Below are positions 1 through 8,927 of a stretch of 62,284 nucleotides of DNA, piece after piece. Numbering within the stretch: the first letter of the stretch is position 1; each line of letters begins with the position of its first letter. The stretch lies in contig JAAYUV010000097.1 in the NCBI GenBank assembly GCA_012517475.1, positions 1 through 62,284 of the forward strand, in the 5' to 3' direction. This stretch comes from Peptococcaceae bacterium. GTDB lineage: Bacteria; Bacillota; Desulfitobacteriia; Desulfitobacteriales; Syntrophobotulaceae. The notes beneath the pieces were generated by a model. It searched no databases and was not told where the DNA came from. It worked only from the letters and a program-made list of their open reading frames with translations. Made by a program: the position numbers and the translations under genes.

Positions 1-416
1 ATCTTTTGAGTCTATGCCCTTTCAAACATTGACAGAAAAAACCAAATGGTAATATTAGTAATAAATGTAATAATTAGTAACTATTGTTCGTCGTTTAATA
101 TCTATTGACAATGAGCATGGAAATTAATGCAACGCTAATGTAATTTTACATAAAATTAACATCTTGGTTTAAAATTTATTTACTGTTTTGGTCAATGTTT
201 TTGAATAAAATCGGAATTAAACCAACGAAGTTATCGACTTTGGAAGATAATTTTAAATTATCTAATAATTTTATTTAAAAATATCTTTAAACATTCCTGA
301 GTAGAGTTAATAATCTGAAAATTCTTTGGAATTTGAAAGGGGAATATACCTGGATTATAGGAAAGAATTAAAAAAAAGCGTTTGCTCTTATGGAGTAACC
401 ATAGGCAAACGCCTCT
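1..416. other. AT-rich non-coding region at window start
   Basis: No convincing coding frame with a ribosome site is visible here. The stretch is very AT-rich, with runs of A and T, and ends in a hairpin that serves the leftward gene downstream. The end of any gene further left lies outside the window. I see no tRNA, no repeat array and no mobile-element end. Confidence 0.5.
371..412 (-). terminator. Rho-independent terminator of the leftward ATPase gene
   Basis: Arms GCGTTTGC (378-385) and GCAAACGC (405-412) are perfect inverted repeats. A further inner pairing TATGG/CCATA sits between them. On the minus strand the hairpin is followed by a run of seven T (371-377 on the plus strand), the classic intrinsic terminator layout. 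It lies 21 bases past the stop codon of the 433-1164 gene. Confidence 0.85.
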
Positions 417-432
417 TTGCAATTTCAGCGGA

Positions 433-1164
433 TTATAATTTTTCTACCGGTTTTGCCTGGAGATAAAGAGTATCTTCCGAAGAAGGGATATAATAAAAAC
501 CGTCTTTCAGTGAATAATCCATGGCCGATAAGAGTTCCGGCAGGTTCTCACACTTCAGATCCAGTAGTTTGCAAATATTATTGGACCAATTTTCCGGGAA
601 AGGGTTAAGAAGAACAAGATTGATGTCTTTAAACAGCGCTTTCGCTTCGGGAATAACCTTTTTGAGTGAACAAAAGACAGACCAGATCTCTATAGGAGTA
701 TCTTCGCTGTCTTGGCTGGCTGTAATGTAATGAAGCCTATTCAATTGCTCGACAAACTCAGGCAAAGACCAGAACTTGGCCGGAAAATCCACAAAGATTC
801 TTACTTTATTGTCTAATTTTTTCTCATTTTGAATAGCCCATGTAGCCAAACATTCCAGGAAAGTTATGATACGCGGTGCGTACTCGCAGGCACAATAGTA
901 AATTCCAGGTTTTTTGGGTTCTGTTACCCAGGATATATTGGTATTATAAGGATCTACCGTAATAATAGGGTTGCGGGTTGGTTTGTACCAAATTCTTTTT
1001 TCCGAATCGGTGAGGACGATATTGATGGAGTCATCCTCAGCATAATCCTTTTCCTGCAGGATGGACCAGATCAGGCGGGTTTTTCCGGAACCTGCTTCGC
1101 CAATAATAAGATGGCTTCCGGGAAGAAACTTTTCAAAGGGTTTGACAACCTGCTCCATTGGCAT
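433..1164 (-). CDS. P-loop ATPase of unknown function
   Basis: A 243-residue protein with a clear Walker A motif GEAGSGKT at residues 22-29, preceded by a hydrophobic strand (HLII) as in RecA/FtsK-like and TraG/VirD4-like ATPases. The rest matches no family I recognise. There is no signal peptide and no obvious membrane segment. The start has two in-frame ATGs; AAAGGAAG just upstream suits the second one (MEQVV) slightly better. It is transcribed away from gatC and closed by its own terminator, so it is a single-gene unit. The motif shows only nucleotide binding; any role in DNA transfer or motor activity would be a guess. Confidence 0.7.
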   Translation of the reverse strand: MPMEQVVKPFEKFLPGSHLIIGEAGSGKTRLIWSILQEKDYAEDDSINIVLTDSEKRIWYKPTRNPIITVDPYNTNISWVTEPKKPGIYYCACEYAPRIITFLECLATWAIQNEKKLDNKVRIFVDFPAKFWSLPEFVEQLNRLHYITASQDSEDTPIEIWSVFCSLKKVIPEAKALFKDINLVLLNPFPENWSNNICKLLDLKCENLPELLSAMDYSLKDGFYYIPSSEDTLYLQAKPVEKL

Positions 1165-1306
1165 TACTTCCTTTCTGGTTTTAAATTAAATGGAACACGA
1201 GGTATACTATTTAATTCTACATGGACCTCATTTCCCCTTTAAGTTTTTCCATGGTCGTCGAAAACTTTTTGCTTTAGACCTTATTCTGTGCAATTCCTGC
1301 TTTTTG

Positions 1307-1335
1307 TTGCTCCTGTCCTGTATATTTGTTATATT
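1307..1335 (+). promoter_or_regulatory. Sigma-A promoter of the gatCAB operon
   Basis: TTGCTC (1307-1312), a 17-base spacer and TATATT (1330-1335) fit a vegetative promoter. Transcription would start near 1342, about 30 bases before the gatC ATG, with the AAAGGTAGG ribosome site in between. This is a pattern match only. Confidence 0.55.
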
Positions 1336-1373
1336 TATCTATATGTCCAGTATTTGAAAGGTAGGCGTTTCTG

Positions 1374-1658
1374 ATGAAGATTTCCAGGAAAGAAGTTGAA
1401 CATGTAGCCCTTCTGGCCAGATTAAAACTGACTGAGGAGGAAATGAATCAATATACGGAACAGCTGAATTCCATCCTTGAGCATGCAGCCATGCTTGATC
1501 AAATTGACACAGCAGGGGTGTCACCCACAGCCCATGCAGTTCAGCTCTATAACGTACTCCGGGATGATGAGGTTAAACCTTCTATGGATCAGGAAAAAGT
1601 TCTGAAAAATGCGCCTGATGCTGAAGACGGCTTCTTCAGAGTCCCCAGGATTGTTTAA
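1374..1658 (+). CDS. gatC: Asp-tRNA(Asn)/Glu-tRNA(Gln) amidotransferase subunit C
   Basis: A 94-residue protein of the usual GatC length with the family opening (VEHVALLARLKLTEEE) and the conserved tail DAEDGFFRVPRIV. GatC is the small scaffold that wraps GatA and GatB into the cytoplasmic GatCAB complex. That complex converts Glu-tRNA(Gln) or Asp-tRNA(Asn) to the correctly aminoacylated form. The ATG at 1374 follows AAAGGTAGG at a good distance. It is the first gene of gatC-gatA-gatB, 42 bases before gatA, the standard Firmicute order. Confidence 0.95.
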   Translation: MKISRKEVEHVALLARLKLTEEEMNQYTEQLNSILEHAAMLDQIDTAGVSPTAHAVQLYNVLRDDEVKPSMDQEKVLKNAPDAEDGFFRVPRIV

Positions 1659-1700
1659 TGAAATATAATAGCTTTTTGGTGCTGAAAGGAGTATCTGGTT

Positions 1701-3167
1701 ATGGGACTAATCAACAAATCCATTGATGATTTACATACCATGCTTGTTAAGAAAGAAATAAGCAGTACGGAACTCACGAAAGAGTTCCTGACTCATATAA
1801 AAAATACCGAAGCAAAAGTCCGGGCTTTTCTGACCATTACAGAGGAAACTGCCCTGGCCGCAGCAGCAAAGATAGATGAAAAAATCGCAAAGAACGAAAC
1901 GATAGGAATCCTGGAGGGGTTACCCGCTGCGCTCAAGGATAACATGTGCACGGAAGGGATTGCTACAACATGCGGTTCCCGGATTCTTGAGAACTTTGTT
2001 CCCCCTTACGATGCGACCGTTACTGCAAAGCTCAAAGAGGCTGGAGCGGTTCTTGTGGGCAAATTAAACATGGATGAGTTTGCAATGGGATCTTCCACCG
2101 AAAACTCCGGTTTTTTCCCTACCTCCAATCCCTGGGATATGAAGAGAGTTCCCGGAGGATCTTCCGGCGGTTCTGCTGCATCCGTTGCAGCCAGAGAGGT
2201 TCCATTTACACTCGGATCCGACACCGGGGGATCAATTCGTCAGCCAGCCGCTTTCTGCGGGGTAGTGGGATTAAAACCAACTTATGGGGCGGTATCCCGT
2301 TATGGGCTGGTAGCCTTTGCTTCCTCATTGGACCAAATCGGGCCGCTGACCAAGACTGTCAGGGATAATGCTTTGGTTCTCAACGCTGTGGCAGGGCATG
2401 ATCCCAAGGATTCCACTTCTGTACCGTTTAATAAACCAGATTATACCCAATTTTTAGAAAATAATGTAAAAGGTTTAAAAATCGGAGTGCCCAAGGAGTT
2501 TTTTGGACTCGGACTTCAACCGGAAGTTGAAAAGGTCATCCGCAACGGGATTCAAACTCTTCAGGAGCTGGGAGCGGAAGTGGAAGAATGTTCATTGCCG
2601 CATATGGAATATGCCATGCCGACCTATTATATTATTGCTCCGGCAGAATGCAGTTCGAACCTGGCCCGTTATGACGGGGTGCGCTATGGATACAGGGCTG
2701 AAGCCGATGATATGATCGACATGTTTAAAGATACAAGGGCCAAAGGCTTTGGACAGGAAGTCAAACGCAGAATCATGCTGGGAACCTATGCGTTGAGCTC
2801 AGGATATTATGATGCCTATTACCTTAAAGCACAAAAAGTCAGAACCTTGATCAAGCAGGATTTTGACAAAGTTTTTGCCAGGTATGATGTGCTGATTTCC
2901 CCAACCGCGCCTACTCCGGCCTATAAGATCGGCGAGATATCCGATCCGCTTACGATATATATGGGGGATGTCTATACCATTCCGGTAAACCTGGCCGGTC
3001 TGCCGGCTATTTCCCTCCCCGCAGGCTTTGTGAACGGGCTGCCGGTGGGTATGCAGCTGATCGGAAAGCATTTTGATGAAGGGGTATTGTATCGGGCTGC
3101 CTATACTTTTGAACAAAATACCGATTATCATAAAGAAATCCCTGCATTCATCAAGGAGGTGGGTTAA
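1701..3167 (+). CDS. gatA: Asp-tRNA(Asn)/Glu-tRNA(Gln) amidotransferase subunit A
   Basis: A 488-residue amidase-signature protein, full length. It releases ammonia from glutamine for transfer by GatB. The Ser-cisSer-Lys catalytic triad is visible as Lys79 (in AALKDNM), Ser154 (in GGSSGGSAA) and Ser178 (in [11 protein letters not shown]), exactly the GatA spacing. The ATG at 1701 has AAAGGAG upstream. Its stop is followed directly by the gatB start, so the two are translationally linked within the operon. Nothing is missing or frameshifted. Confidence 0.97.
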   Translation: MGLINKSIDDLHTMLVKKEISSTELTKEFLTHIKNTEAKVRAFLTITEETALAAAAKIDEKIAKNETIGILEGLPAALKDNMCTEGIATTCGSRILENFVPPYDATVTAKLKEAGAVLVGKLNMDEFAMGSSTENSGFFPTSNPWDMKRVPGGSSGGSAASVAAREVPFTLGSDTGGSIRQPAAFCGVVGLKPTYGAVSRYGLVAFASSLDQIGPLTKTVRDNALVLNAVAGHDPKDSTSVPFNKPDYTQFLENNVKGLKIGVPKEFFGLGLQPEVEKVIRNGIQTLQELGAEVEECSLPHMEYAMPTYYIIAPAECSSNLARYDGVRYGYRAEADDMIDMFKDTRAKGFGQEVKRRIMLGTYALSSGYYDAYYLKAQKVRTLIKQDFDKVFARYDVLISPTAPTPAYKIGEISDPLTIYMGDVYTIPVNLAGLPAISLPAGFVNGLPVGMQLIGKHFDEGVLYRAAYTFEQNTDYHKEIPAFIKEVG

Positions 3168-3168
3168 A

Positions 3169-4620
3169 ATGGCATATGATGATAAATATGAAATGGTTTG
3201 CGGAGTAGAAACCCACGTGGAGATGGCTACCAAAACCAAGATTTTCTGCGGCTGCAGCACGGAATTCGGCGGGGAGCAGAATACGCATGTCTGTCCTGTC
3301 TGCCTTGGTCTGCCCGGGGTTTTGCCGGTATTGAACAGGGAAGTTGTCAATCTGGCCATTAAAGCCGGATTGGCATTGAATTGTGAAATTGCGGAGTTTT
3401 CCAAGTTTGACCGAAAGAATTATTACTATCCGGATTTGCCGAAAAATTATCAGACATCACAATATGATCTCCCGATCTGCAAAAATGGCTGGCTGGAGAT
3501 CAGTGTGAATGGGGAGAAGAAGAAAATCGGAATTACCCGAGCGCATATGGAGGAAGATGCCGGCAAGCTGGTGCACAGCGGGGAAACGATTACGACCTCC
3601 AACAGTTCCGGTGTCGATTATAACCGGACCGGGGTTCCGCTGCTTGAAATCGTATCTGAACCGGATATGAGGTCGGTTGATGAAGTCCTGGCTTACCTGG
3701 AAGAACTCGTTCAGATCATGGAATATGCGGGAATATCCGATTGCAAGATGGAACAGGGGTCTGTCCGTTTTGACGTCAATGTTTCACTGCGCTTAAAAGG
3801 AAGCAGTGAGTTTGGAACCAGGACGGAGACCAAAAATTTGAACTCCTTCAACTCAGTCCGCCGCTGCCTGGAATACGAGCTGGAACGCCAGGCTGACATT
3901 CTGGACGAAGGGGGAGCCATTGTACAGGAAACCAGAACATGGGACGAGGGAAAAGGGATGACATTATCCCTCCGTTCCAAAGAAGAAGCCCATGATTACC
4001 GGTACTTCCCGGAGCCGGATCTTATGCCTCTCGTTATTGACAGGAAGTGGGTAGACGAAATCCGGTCCGCTATGCCCGAGCTTCCCGCTGCCAAGAGACA
4101 GCGCCTGCAGTCACTGGGACTTCCGGAGTATGATGCCGGGGTTATTACATCTTTTAAAGCGATGGCCGATTATTTCGACGCGGCGCTGGAAAAATTCGAT
4201 GATGCCAAGACACTGGCTAACTGGGTCATGGGTGATCTCAGCGGCTTATTAAAAGCCAATTCCTGTTCTTTCGAAGATTCTCCGGTTTCACCGGTACAAC
4301 TGGCCGGACTGTTAACCTTGATCAAAAAAGGAGAAATCAGCGGAAAAATCGGCAAGACCGTTATTGAAGAGATTTATAAGACGGGCAAAGATCCTGAGAC
4401 CATTGTCAAAGAGAAAGGACTTGTCCAAATCAGCGATGAAGGTGCTCTGGAGAAAATTATTGATGAAGTGATTGCGGCTAATCCTAAATCGGTCGGTGAT
4501 TATCAAGCAGGTAAAGAAAATGCCATTGGCTTTTTAGTCGGTCAGATTATGAAAGCGACCAAAGGACAGGCCAATCCCGGGCTGGTTAATAAGCTGCTCA
4601 GGGGAAAACTGGCGGAATAA
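3169..4620 (+). CDS. gatB: Asp-tRNA(Asn)/Glu-tRNA(Gln) amidotransferase subunit B
   Basis: A 483-residue protein of normal GatB length. It phosphorylates the mischarged tRNA and transfers ammonia. The N-terminal signature [10 protein letters not shown], the zinc-type cysteines ([16 protein letters not shown]) and the cradle segment [19 protein letters not shown] are present, and the C-terminal YqeY-like tail ends [14 protein letters not shown]. The ATG at 3169 is chosen because AAGGAGGTGGG lies just before it; the reading frame is open further upstream, but only inside gatA. It completes the gatCAB operon. Confidence 0.96.
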   Translation: MAYDDKYEMVCGVETHVEMATKTKIFCGCSTEFGGEQNTHVCPVCLGLPGVLPVLNREVVNLAIKAGLALNCEIAEFSKFDRKNYYYPDLPKNYQTSQYDLPICKNGWLEISVNGEKKKIGITRAHMEEDAGKLVHSGETITTSNSSGVDYNRTGVPLLEIVSEPDMRSVDEVLAYLEELVQIMEYAGISDCKMEQGSVRFDVNVSLRLKGSSEFGTRTETKNLNSFNSVRRCLEYELERQADILDEGGAIVQETRTWDEGKGMTLSLRSKEEAHDYRYFPEPDLMPLVIDRKWVDEIRSAMPELPAAKRQRLQSLGLPEYDAGVITSFKAMADYFDAALEKFDDAKTLANWVMGDLSGLLKANSCSFEDSPVSPVQLAGLLTLIKKGEISGKIGKTVIEEIYKTGKDPETIVKEKGLVQISDEGALEKIIDEVIAANPKSVGDYQAGKENAIGFLVGQIMKATKGQANPGLVNKLLRGKLAE

Positions 4621-4635
4621 GAGAGGGTGATAAAA

Positions 4636-5637
4636 TTGGCCCAAAAAGTTACGTTGATCCCTGGGGATGGGATTGGTCCGGAAATCAGTGCCGCTACCGT
4701 TGAAGTGATTAATGCCAGCGGTGCGGATATTGAGTGGGAAGAATATGAGGCCGGTCTTCTGGCTGTTGAAAAATATGGTACACCCCTTCCGGAGCATATT
4801 ATCGAATCCCTTAAGAGAAATAAAGTCGGTCTGAAAGGACCGGTTTCTACCCCTGTAGGGAAAGGTTTCCGCAGTGTAAATGTGGAACTTCGCCTGGCCA
4901 TGAATTTTTATGCCAATGTTCGGCCGCTCAAAAACATGAGACATATAGAATCGAGATACACAGGAATTGACATGGTTTTTGTGCGGGAGAATACGGAAGA
5001 CCTTTATTGCGGGATTGAACATATGGTTGGTAAAGATGCTGCTCAGGGGATTAAAATCATTACCAGGGAAGCATCGGAAAGAATATGCCGTTTTGCTTTC
5101 GAGCTGGCCCGCAAAGAGGGGAGAAAAACCGTTTTGGCAGGCCATAAAGCCAATATTCTGAAGCTTAGCGACGGACTCTTTTTGGAATGTGCCCGGGCAG
5201 TGGCCAAAGAATATCCGGACATCAAGTTTGAGGATAAAATAGTTGATGCTCTTTGTGTGGACCTGGTCAAAACTCCGGAAAGATTTGACGTGATCGTTTT
5301 GCCCAATCTCTATGGGGATATCCTTTCGGATATGGGGGCAGGCCTCATTGGTGGATTAGGAGTCGCCCCGGGAGCGAATATCGGAGATAATGGAGCGTTA
5401 TTTGAAGCGATTCACGGGAGCGCCCCGGATATTGCCGGACAGAATAAAGCCAATCCCCTTGCTATGATCCTTTCCGGTGTAGAAATGCTCAGATATTTGG
5501 GCTTTTCGGAAGAAGCCAACAAGATCATGCAGGCCATTGACACTGTTTTAGCGCAGAAAGAAAAACTTACCCCGGATCTGGGAGGAAACTCGGGAACCAA
5601 GGAGATGGCCCGTTATATTATTGAAGCGATGGGGTAA
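4636..5637 (+). CDS. NAD-dependent isocitrate dehydrogenase family protein
   Basis: About 333 residues of the isocitrate/isopropylmalate dehydrogenase family, which oxidatively decarboxylates a 2-hydroxy acid with NAD(P). The substrate loop reads PVGKGFRSVNVELR and then YANVRP, with RENTEDLYCGIEH further on. These resemble NAD-type isocitrate dehydrogenase more than LeuB. The metal site (NLYGDILSDMGAGLIGGLGVAPGANIG) and the nucleotide segment (EAIHGSAPDIAGQNKANP) are intact. I place the start at TTG 4636 because GAGAGGGTG lies eight bases upstream; a GTG at 4627 in the same frame lacks its own site. It follows gatB by 15 bases and is probably co-transcribed. Homoisocitrate or isopropylmalate activity cannot be excluded. 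Confidence 0.85.
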   Translation: MAQKVTLIPGDGIGPEISAATVEVINASGADIEWEEYEAGLLAVEKYGTPLPEHIIESLKRNKVGLKGPVSTPVGKGFRSVNVELRLAMNFYANVRPLKNMRHIESRYTGIDMVFVRENTEDLYCGIEHMVGKDAAQGIKIITREASERICRFAFELARKEGRKTVLAGHKANILKLSDGLFLECARAVAKEYPDIKFEDKIVDALCVDLVKTPERFDVIVLPNLYGDILSDMGAGLIGGLGVAPGANIGDNGALFEAIHGSAPDIAGQNKANPLAMILSGVEMLRYLGFSEEANKIMQAIDTVLAQKEKLTPDLGGNSGTKEMARYIIEAMG

Positions 5638-5670
5638 CACCGGACGTCCTTAGAGTTACATGAATCATTA

Positions 5671-5740
5671 AGGGGTTGTTGCAAAACTACGCTGTCTATA
5701 CATTACGGAAACTAGTCGTTTTGCAACAGCCCCTTTTTGT
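5671..5740 (+). terminator. Long-stem terminator after the gat-idh operon
   Basis: Arms 5671-5687 and 5718-5734 pair over 17 bases with a single G-T pair, and the right arm runs into TTTTT. The loop is 30 bases. The arm sequence GGGGYTGTTGCAAAAC resembles ends of some Firmicute insertion sequences, so it could be a fossil transposon end reused as a terminator. Downstream, TGCTATACT near 5776-5784 may be an extended -10 element for the next gene, without a good -35. Confidence 0.7.
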
Positions 5741-5858
5741 CATGATTCTATTGACTTACCCTTAGCAGGCACTTTTGCTATACTATATTTGGGATATCAT
5801 GCGCTTTTGTTATATGGGTTATCATGGCTAAAATGAGGAAAAAACGGAGATAGGATAA

Positions 5859-6578
5859 ATGGAAGAAAAAACAGCAGCTAAGCGGAGAGACCATAAAGCA
5901 TTATCCAATCCGAATTGGAATTTTTCGCAGGCTCTTTATCTCATTCTGGTGGTCTATCTGGTTGAATTTTTTCTGGGATGGCTGAAACTTCCCGATAGTT
6001 TAGGAAGCCTCAAAGGCTTTATAAACTATCTGATGACCGGTTTCGGAGAAGGTTTTCTTTTTTTAATAGCTCTTTTAATTTTTTTAAGAATTATGCACAG
6101 ATCGTTTTCAGATCTGGGATTGGTTCACTTCGGTTTTAAAAACTTGATATTTGGAGTTTCCGGAGGGATCTTTCTTTTTATCTTCGTTGGGGTTTTGGGT
6201 AATCTCATCGTAGAATACCTTGGAAATCCTGATCCTCAAAGTTTTGCGCTTGCGGTTTCCGGTGCAAGTTCAATTTGGCAATTTGTTTTGCTTTTAATCC
6301 TGGGCGGGGTGATCGTACCATTAAAGGAAGAGTTGATTTTCAGAGGGCTTGTTTATCCTCCCCTGCGTGCTGTTTATGGCAAGGGGAGCGGCATTTTGAT
6401 CACCGCTTTGTTTTTTGGCGCTATGCATTTTGATTTGATCCGGTTTTTTCCTCTGTTTTTGGGTGGGGTCGTCTTAACCTGGCTTTATGAAAAAACGCAG
6501 AGCCTTTGGCCTTCTGTGATTGCTCACGGAATATGGAATATACTGATGACCATTTTAATGTGGTGGCAGAAAGGGTAG
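5859..6578 (+). CDS. CPBP family intramembrane metalloprotease
   Basis: A 239-residue membrane protein with about six to seven hydrophobic helices and the full CPBP/CAAX-protease motif set. Motif 1 EELIFRG has the glutamate pair at 157-158. Motif 2 is FFGAMHF with His190. Motif 3 is HGIWN with His223. These residues bind the catalytic zinc inside the membrane. Family members process prenylated or bacteriocin-related peptides or act as immunity proteins; the substrate here is unknown. The ATG at 5859 has GGAGATAGG upstream. The stop lies five bases before rlmD, so the two form an operon. Confidence 0.88.
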   Translation: MEEKTAAKRRDHKALSNPNWNFSQALYLILVVYLVEFFLGWLKLPDSLGSLKGFINYLMTGFGEGFLFLIALLIFLRIMHRSFSDLGLVHFGFKNLIFGVSGGIFLFIFVGVLGNLIVEYLGNPDPQSFALAVSGASSIWQFVLLLILGGVIVPLKEELIFRGLVYPPLRAVYGKGSGILITALFFGAMHFDLIRFFPLFLGGVVLTWLYEKTQSLWPSVIAHGIWNILMTILMWWQKG

Positions 6579-6583
6579 AACGG

Positions 6584-7933
6584 ATGGGAAGAAAAAGTGA
6601 ACTGCATATTTCCGGAGACCGTAATGATTCTGACCAGGTGATAGAAATAGTTCGCCTGACATCTGATGGAACCGGGGTAGGCTATCTTGCCGGAAAGACA
6701 ACTTTTGTTCCCGGAATGCTTCCGGGGGAAAAAGGAAAGGTTCGTATCTCGGAAGAGAAAAAAACGTACCAAAGGGCTGAAGTTCTTGAACTGTTGGAAC
6801 ATTCTGCGGAAAGGCAGATTCCGCCCTGCAGCGATTATCACGTTTGCGGAGGCTGTGATCTTCAGCATGCAAATTATGCGTATTCCCTGAAGTGGAAACG
6901 CCAATGGGTAGAAGATGCCCTTACCCGGATCGGAGGATTCCGGGATATCCGGGTCGAGCCGGTTATGGGAATGGAAGATCCCTGGCGTTATAGAAATAAA
7001 GCCCTATTGCATCGGAATGAGGAAGGCCGGTGGGGTTACTATAAAGAGAAAACGAAAGAAGTTGTTGAATTTGAGGATTGCCTGCTCCTCAGCAGGAATA
7101 CCAACGAGCGAATCAGAAAGCTCCGGAAAACGCTGGGGAACCGCTGTCCCGGAATAAAGACAGCGACACTGCGTGAGAGCAACAGGGGCAAGGGGCTTTT
7201 GCTTTTAGAGGGGAATACCAAGGAAAAACAAGAATTGGAATACCTGGTCAGGGAGCTTAAAAAGGAAGAGATTTTTTCTCCCCATATCTGCTCGGTTTCT
7301 ATACCCCAGGGCGGCGAGGAGTTCGAAGGAAGCGGCGCCCAGTATCTGAATGAGCATCTTGATGAACTCAGGTTTCGGGTTTCCCCAAGGGCGTTCCTGC
7401 AGGTGAATGCCGCCCAGACTGAGAAACTGTACGGTCTTGTCCTGGATTGGGCTCAGCTTTCAGGAAGGGAAGAGGTCTGGGATCTCTACTGCGGCATTGG
7501 AACGATTACGCTGATGCTGGCCAAAAGAGCGGGACATGTTATAGGCATAGAAGAAAATCCTTATGCTGTAGAAGATGCCGCTCAGAATGCCAAAGACAAT
7601 AAGATTGCCAATGTTCATTTTCTTCAGGGCAAAGTCGAGGATAGGATAAAAGGAATTTCCCATACCCCGGATCTTGTCGTTACCGACCCTCCCCGGGCCG
7701 GAATGGAGCCGTTGGTTGTGCAGAGACTTCTGGAGGTAAAACCGAGAAGAATGATTTATGTATCGTGCAACCCTGCCACCCTGGCCAGGGACTTAAGGCT
7801 GCTTCTGGCAAACGAGGGAGAAAATGAGGCAGGTAAGGAAAACTACAAAATAGAAAAAGTCCAGCCGGTGGATATGTTTCCGTGGACGGCACATGTGGAG
7901 ACGGTATGTTTGATGTCAAAAGTGAATAAATAG
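6584..7933 (+). CDS. rlmD: 23S rRNA (uracil-5-)-methyltransferase RlmD/RumA
   Basis: A 449-residue protein with a TRAM domain (about residues 18-75) and [4Fe-4S] cysteines Cys82, Cys88 and Cys91 (VCGGC). The Rossmann SAM motif is VWDLYCGIGT, followed by TDPPRAGM and the catalytic Cys395 in YVSCNPATLARDL. It makes m5U in 23S rRNA. I choose ATG 6584 because AAAGGG precedes it; the frame is open upstream but only inside the protease gene. The C-terminus (VDMFPWTAHVETVCLMSKVNK region) matters for this window. Pieces of the same region recur at 62.0-62.1 kb, so the last codons here were probably supplied by the inserted element. Confidence 0.93.
   Translation: MGRKSELHISGDRNDSDQVIEIVRLTSDGTGVGYLAGKTTFVPGMLPGEKGKVRISEEKKTYQRAEVLELLEHSAERQIPPCSDYHVCGGCDLQHANYAYSLKWKRQWVEDALTRIGGFRDIRVEPVMGMEDPWRYRNKALLHRNEEGRWGYYKEKTKEVVEFEDCLLLSRNTNERIRKLRKTLGNRCPGIKTATLRESNRGKGLLLLEGNTKEKQELEYLVRELKKEEIFSPHICSVSIPQGGEEFEGSGAQYLNEHLDELRFRVSPRAFLQVNAAQTEKLYGLVLDWAQLSGREEVWDLYCGIGTITLMLAKRAGHVIGIEENPYAVEDAAQNAKDNKIANVHFLQGKVEDRIKGISHTPDLVVTDPPRAGMEPLVVQRLLEVKPRRMIYVSCNPATLARDLRLLLANEGENEAGKENYKIEKVQPVDMFPWTAHVETVCLMSKVNK
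7868..7900 (+). other. Putative left attachment site (attL) inside rlmD
   Basis: GTGGATATGTTTCCG (7868-7882) recurs exactly at 62057-62071, and CATGTGGA (7892-7899) recurs at 62115-62122 within decayed rlmD 3'-end sequence. Known Firmicute integrative elements of the Tn5252 type use the HVExVVL codons of rumA (rlmD) as their target, which is where CATGTGGA falls. The exact crossover is not visible; serine recombinases need only a two-base core. Confidence 0.6.
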
Positions 7934-7958
7934 GAGGCTGAAAAGCCTGAAAAACAAG

Positions 7959-8031
7959 GGCTTCCAAGCATATCATCCTTTTCGTCGGTCAGCGACAGGG
8001 TGAAGGTTAGCTTGGAAGCCTGGTGTTTTTA
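7959..8031 (+). terminator. Branched hairpin terminator after rlmD
   Basis: GGCTTCCAAGC (7959-7969) pairs perfectly with GCTTGGAAGCC (8010-8020), followed by TGGTGTTTTT. The 40-base interior can itself fold (ATCCTTTTCGTC against GACAGGGTGAAGGT). A small extra hairpin AGGCT-GAAA-AGCCT lies just upstream. It closes the rlmD transcript and is probably element DNA if attL is correctly placed. Confidence 0.65.
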
Positions 8032-8186
8032 TATTAGCGGGAACATATCGGAATTAAGTTATGCGTGTGCAGTTTTATAGGGTATAGGTTGTGGCACTGA
8101 TTTTATTGAAAATAGGTCATTTTAGCGTTTAAGTGAGCGGGATAGATGTAAAAAAGGAATAAAATAATAGCGAATATAAGTGTACA

Positions 8187-8281
8187 TAAAAAATATTTCA
8201 ACTATTTTCCGAAATAGTATTGACAATCATTGTTTGAGGGTGTATTCTATGCACATAAGGCGAACGTAAAAAATATTTCAA
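8187..8281 (+). repeat. 15-bp direct repeats flanking the first R-M promoter
   Basis: TAAAAAATATTTCAA occurs at 8187-8201 and 8267-8281, exactly 80 bases apart, each preceded by a similar AC-rich tetramer. They bracket the promoter at 8220-8248. Paired sites around a promoter suggest operator half-sites or a looping repressor; no binding protein is identified. Confidence 0.5.
8220..8248 (+). promoter_or_regulatory. Strong sigma-A promoter of the half-S/M operon
   Basis: A consensus TTGACA (8220-8225), a 17-base spacer and TATTCT (8243-8248). The transcript would start near 8255 and lead to the AAGGAGG site before ATG 8325. One 15-bp direct repeat lies upstream and the other just after the expected start. 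Confidence 0.7.
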
Positions 8282-8324
8282 TAGAAAAAGTGATATAAGT
8301 TAAGTGTACGCAAGGAGGAAGAAT

Positions 8325-8927
8325 ATGAAAATTGGTAATGCTTCAAAAATCAATGTCTATTCTGGCCAGATAATTTCGAGAGTGGAAGCTAAAGACGAGG
8401 TTGGAGATAATGTGTTAGAAGAAAGAAAGGTGCTTATACCAAAAGCGATTTCAAATGGCCGAGTAAATCATTCTGATTTAGGAATTGTGAAACTAAAAAA
8501 GTCTGTTGATGCCGAACGAATAACAAAGAAGGGTGATGTAGTTCTAAAACTATCTACTCCATATGATGCGGCATATATCGAAGAAGATGATGAAGGATTG
8601 GTTGTTCCCTCCTTTTGCTGCATTATTCGTATAGGGAAAGAAGCTAAAATTAATCCTGAATTCTTAGTTGCCTATCTCAATACATCGTATGCACGAGAGT
8701 TGCTTAAAGCAAAGGTAGCCGGTTCCACAATGCCCATGATTAAAATCAGTGATGTGAAAGACTTTGAGGTACCTGATATTTCGATTACAAAACAGCAAAC
8801 ACTGGGTGAAGCATATTCTCTAAGTTGTCATAAGCAGTCGGTGTTAAAAGATCTCTTATTAAATGAACAGAAAATAATAGAGAATGTATTGATGAATACT
8901 GTAAAGGAGGCGCTCGCGAATGACTAA
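8325..8927 (+). CDS. Half-size Type I restriction specificity (HsdS-like) subunit
   Basis: A 200-residue protein carrying one target-recognition domain followed by a helical spacer (roughly residues 150-195), about half a normal HsdS. The segments GDVVLKLSTPYDAAYI, VVPSFCCIIRI and NPEFLVAYLNTSYARELL are typical of HsdS recognition domains. Half-length S subunits of other systems dimerise to read palindromic sites; that is an inference here. ATG 8325 is preferred because AAGGAGG ends seven bases before it; a GTG at 8304 lacks a site. Its stop overlaps the next gene, a divergent HsdM, by eight bases, so the two are a translationally coupled pair. Confidence 0.75.
   Translation: MKIGNASKINVYSGQIISRVEAKDEVGDNVLEERKVLIPKAISNGRVNHSDLGIVKLKKSVDAERITKKGDVVLKLSTPYDAAYIEEDDEGLVVPSFCCIIRIGKEAKINPEFLVAYLNTSYARELLKAKVAGSTMPMIKISDVKDFEVPDISITKQQTLGEAYSLSCHKQSVLKDLLLNEQKIIENVLMNTVKEALAND

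Noticed and set aside
3073-3168. Upstream extension of the gatB reading frame
   Set aside because: It lies wholly inside gatA and lacks a ribosome site. The ATG at 3169 has AAGGAGGTGGG and gives the normal GatB N-terminus.
6506-6583. Longer N-terminus for RlmD
   Set aside because: It overlaps the protease gene and adds residues unlike the TRAM domain. ATG 6584 has AAAGGG at the right distance.
7934-8031. Riboswitch or T-box in the branched hairpin after rlmD
   Set aside because: There is no recognisable ligand or specifier core. It follows a stop codon and ends in a T run, so a terminator is sufficient.
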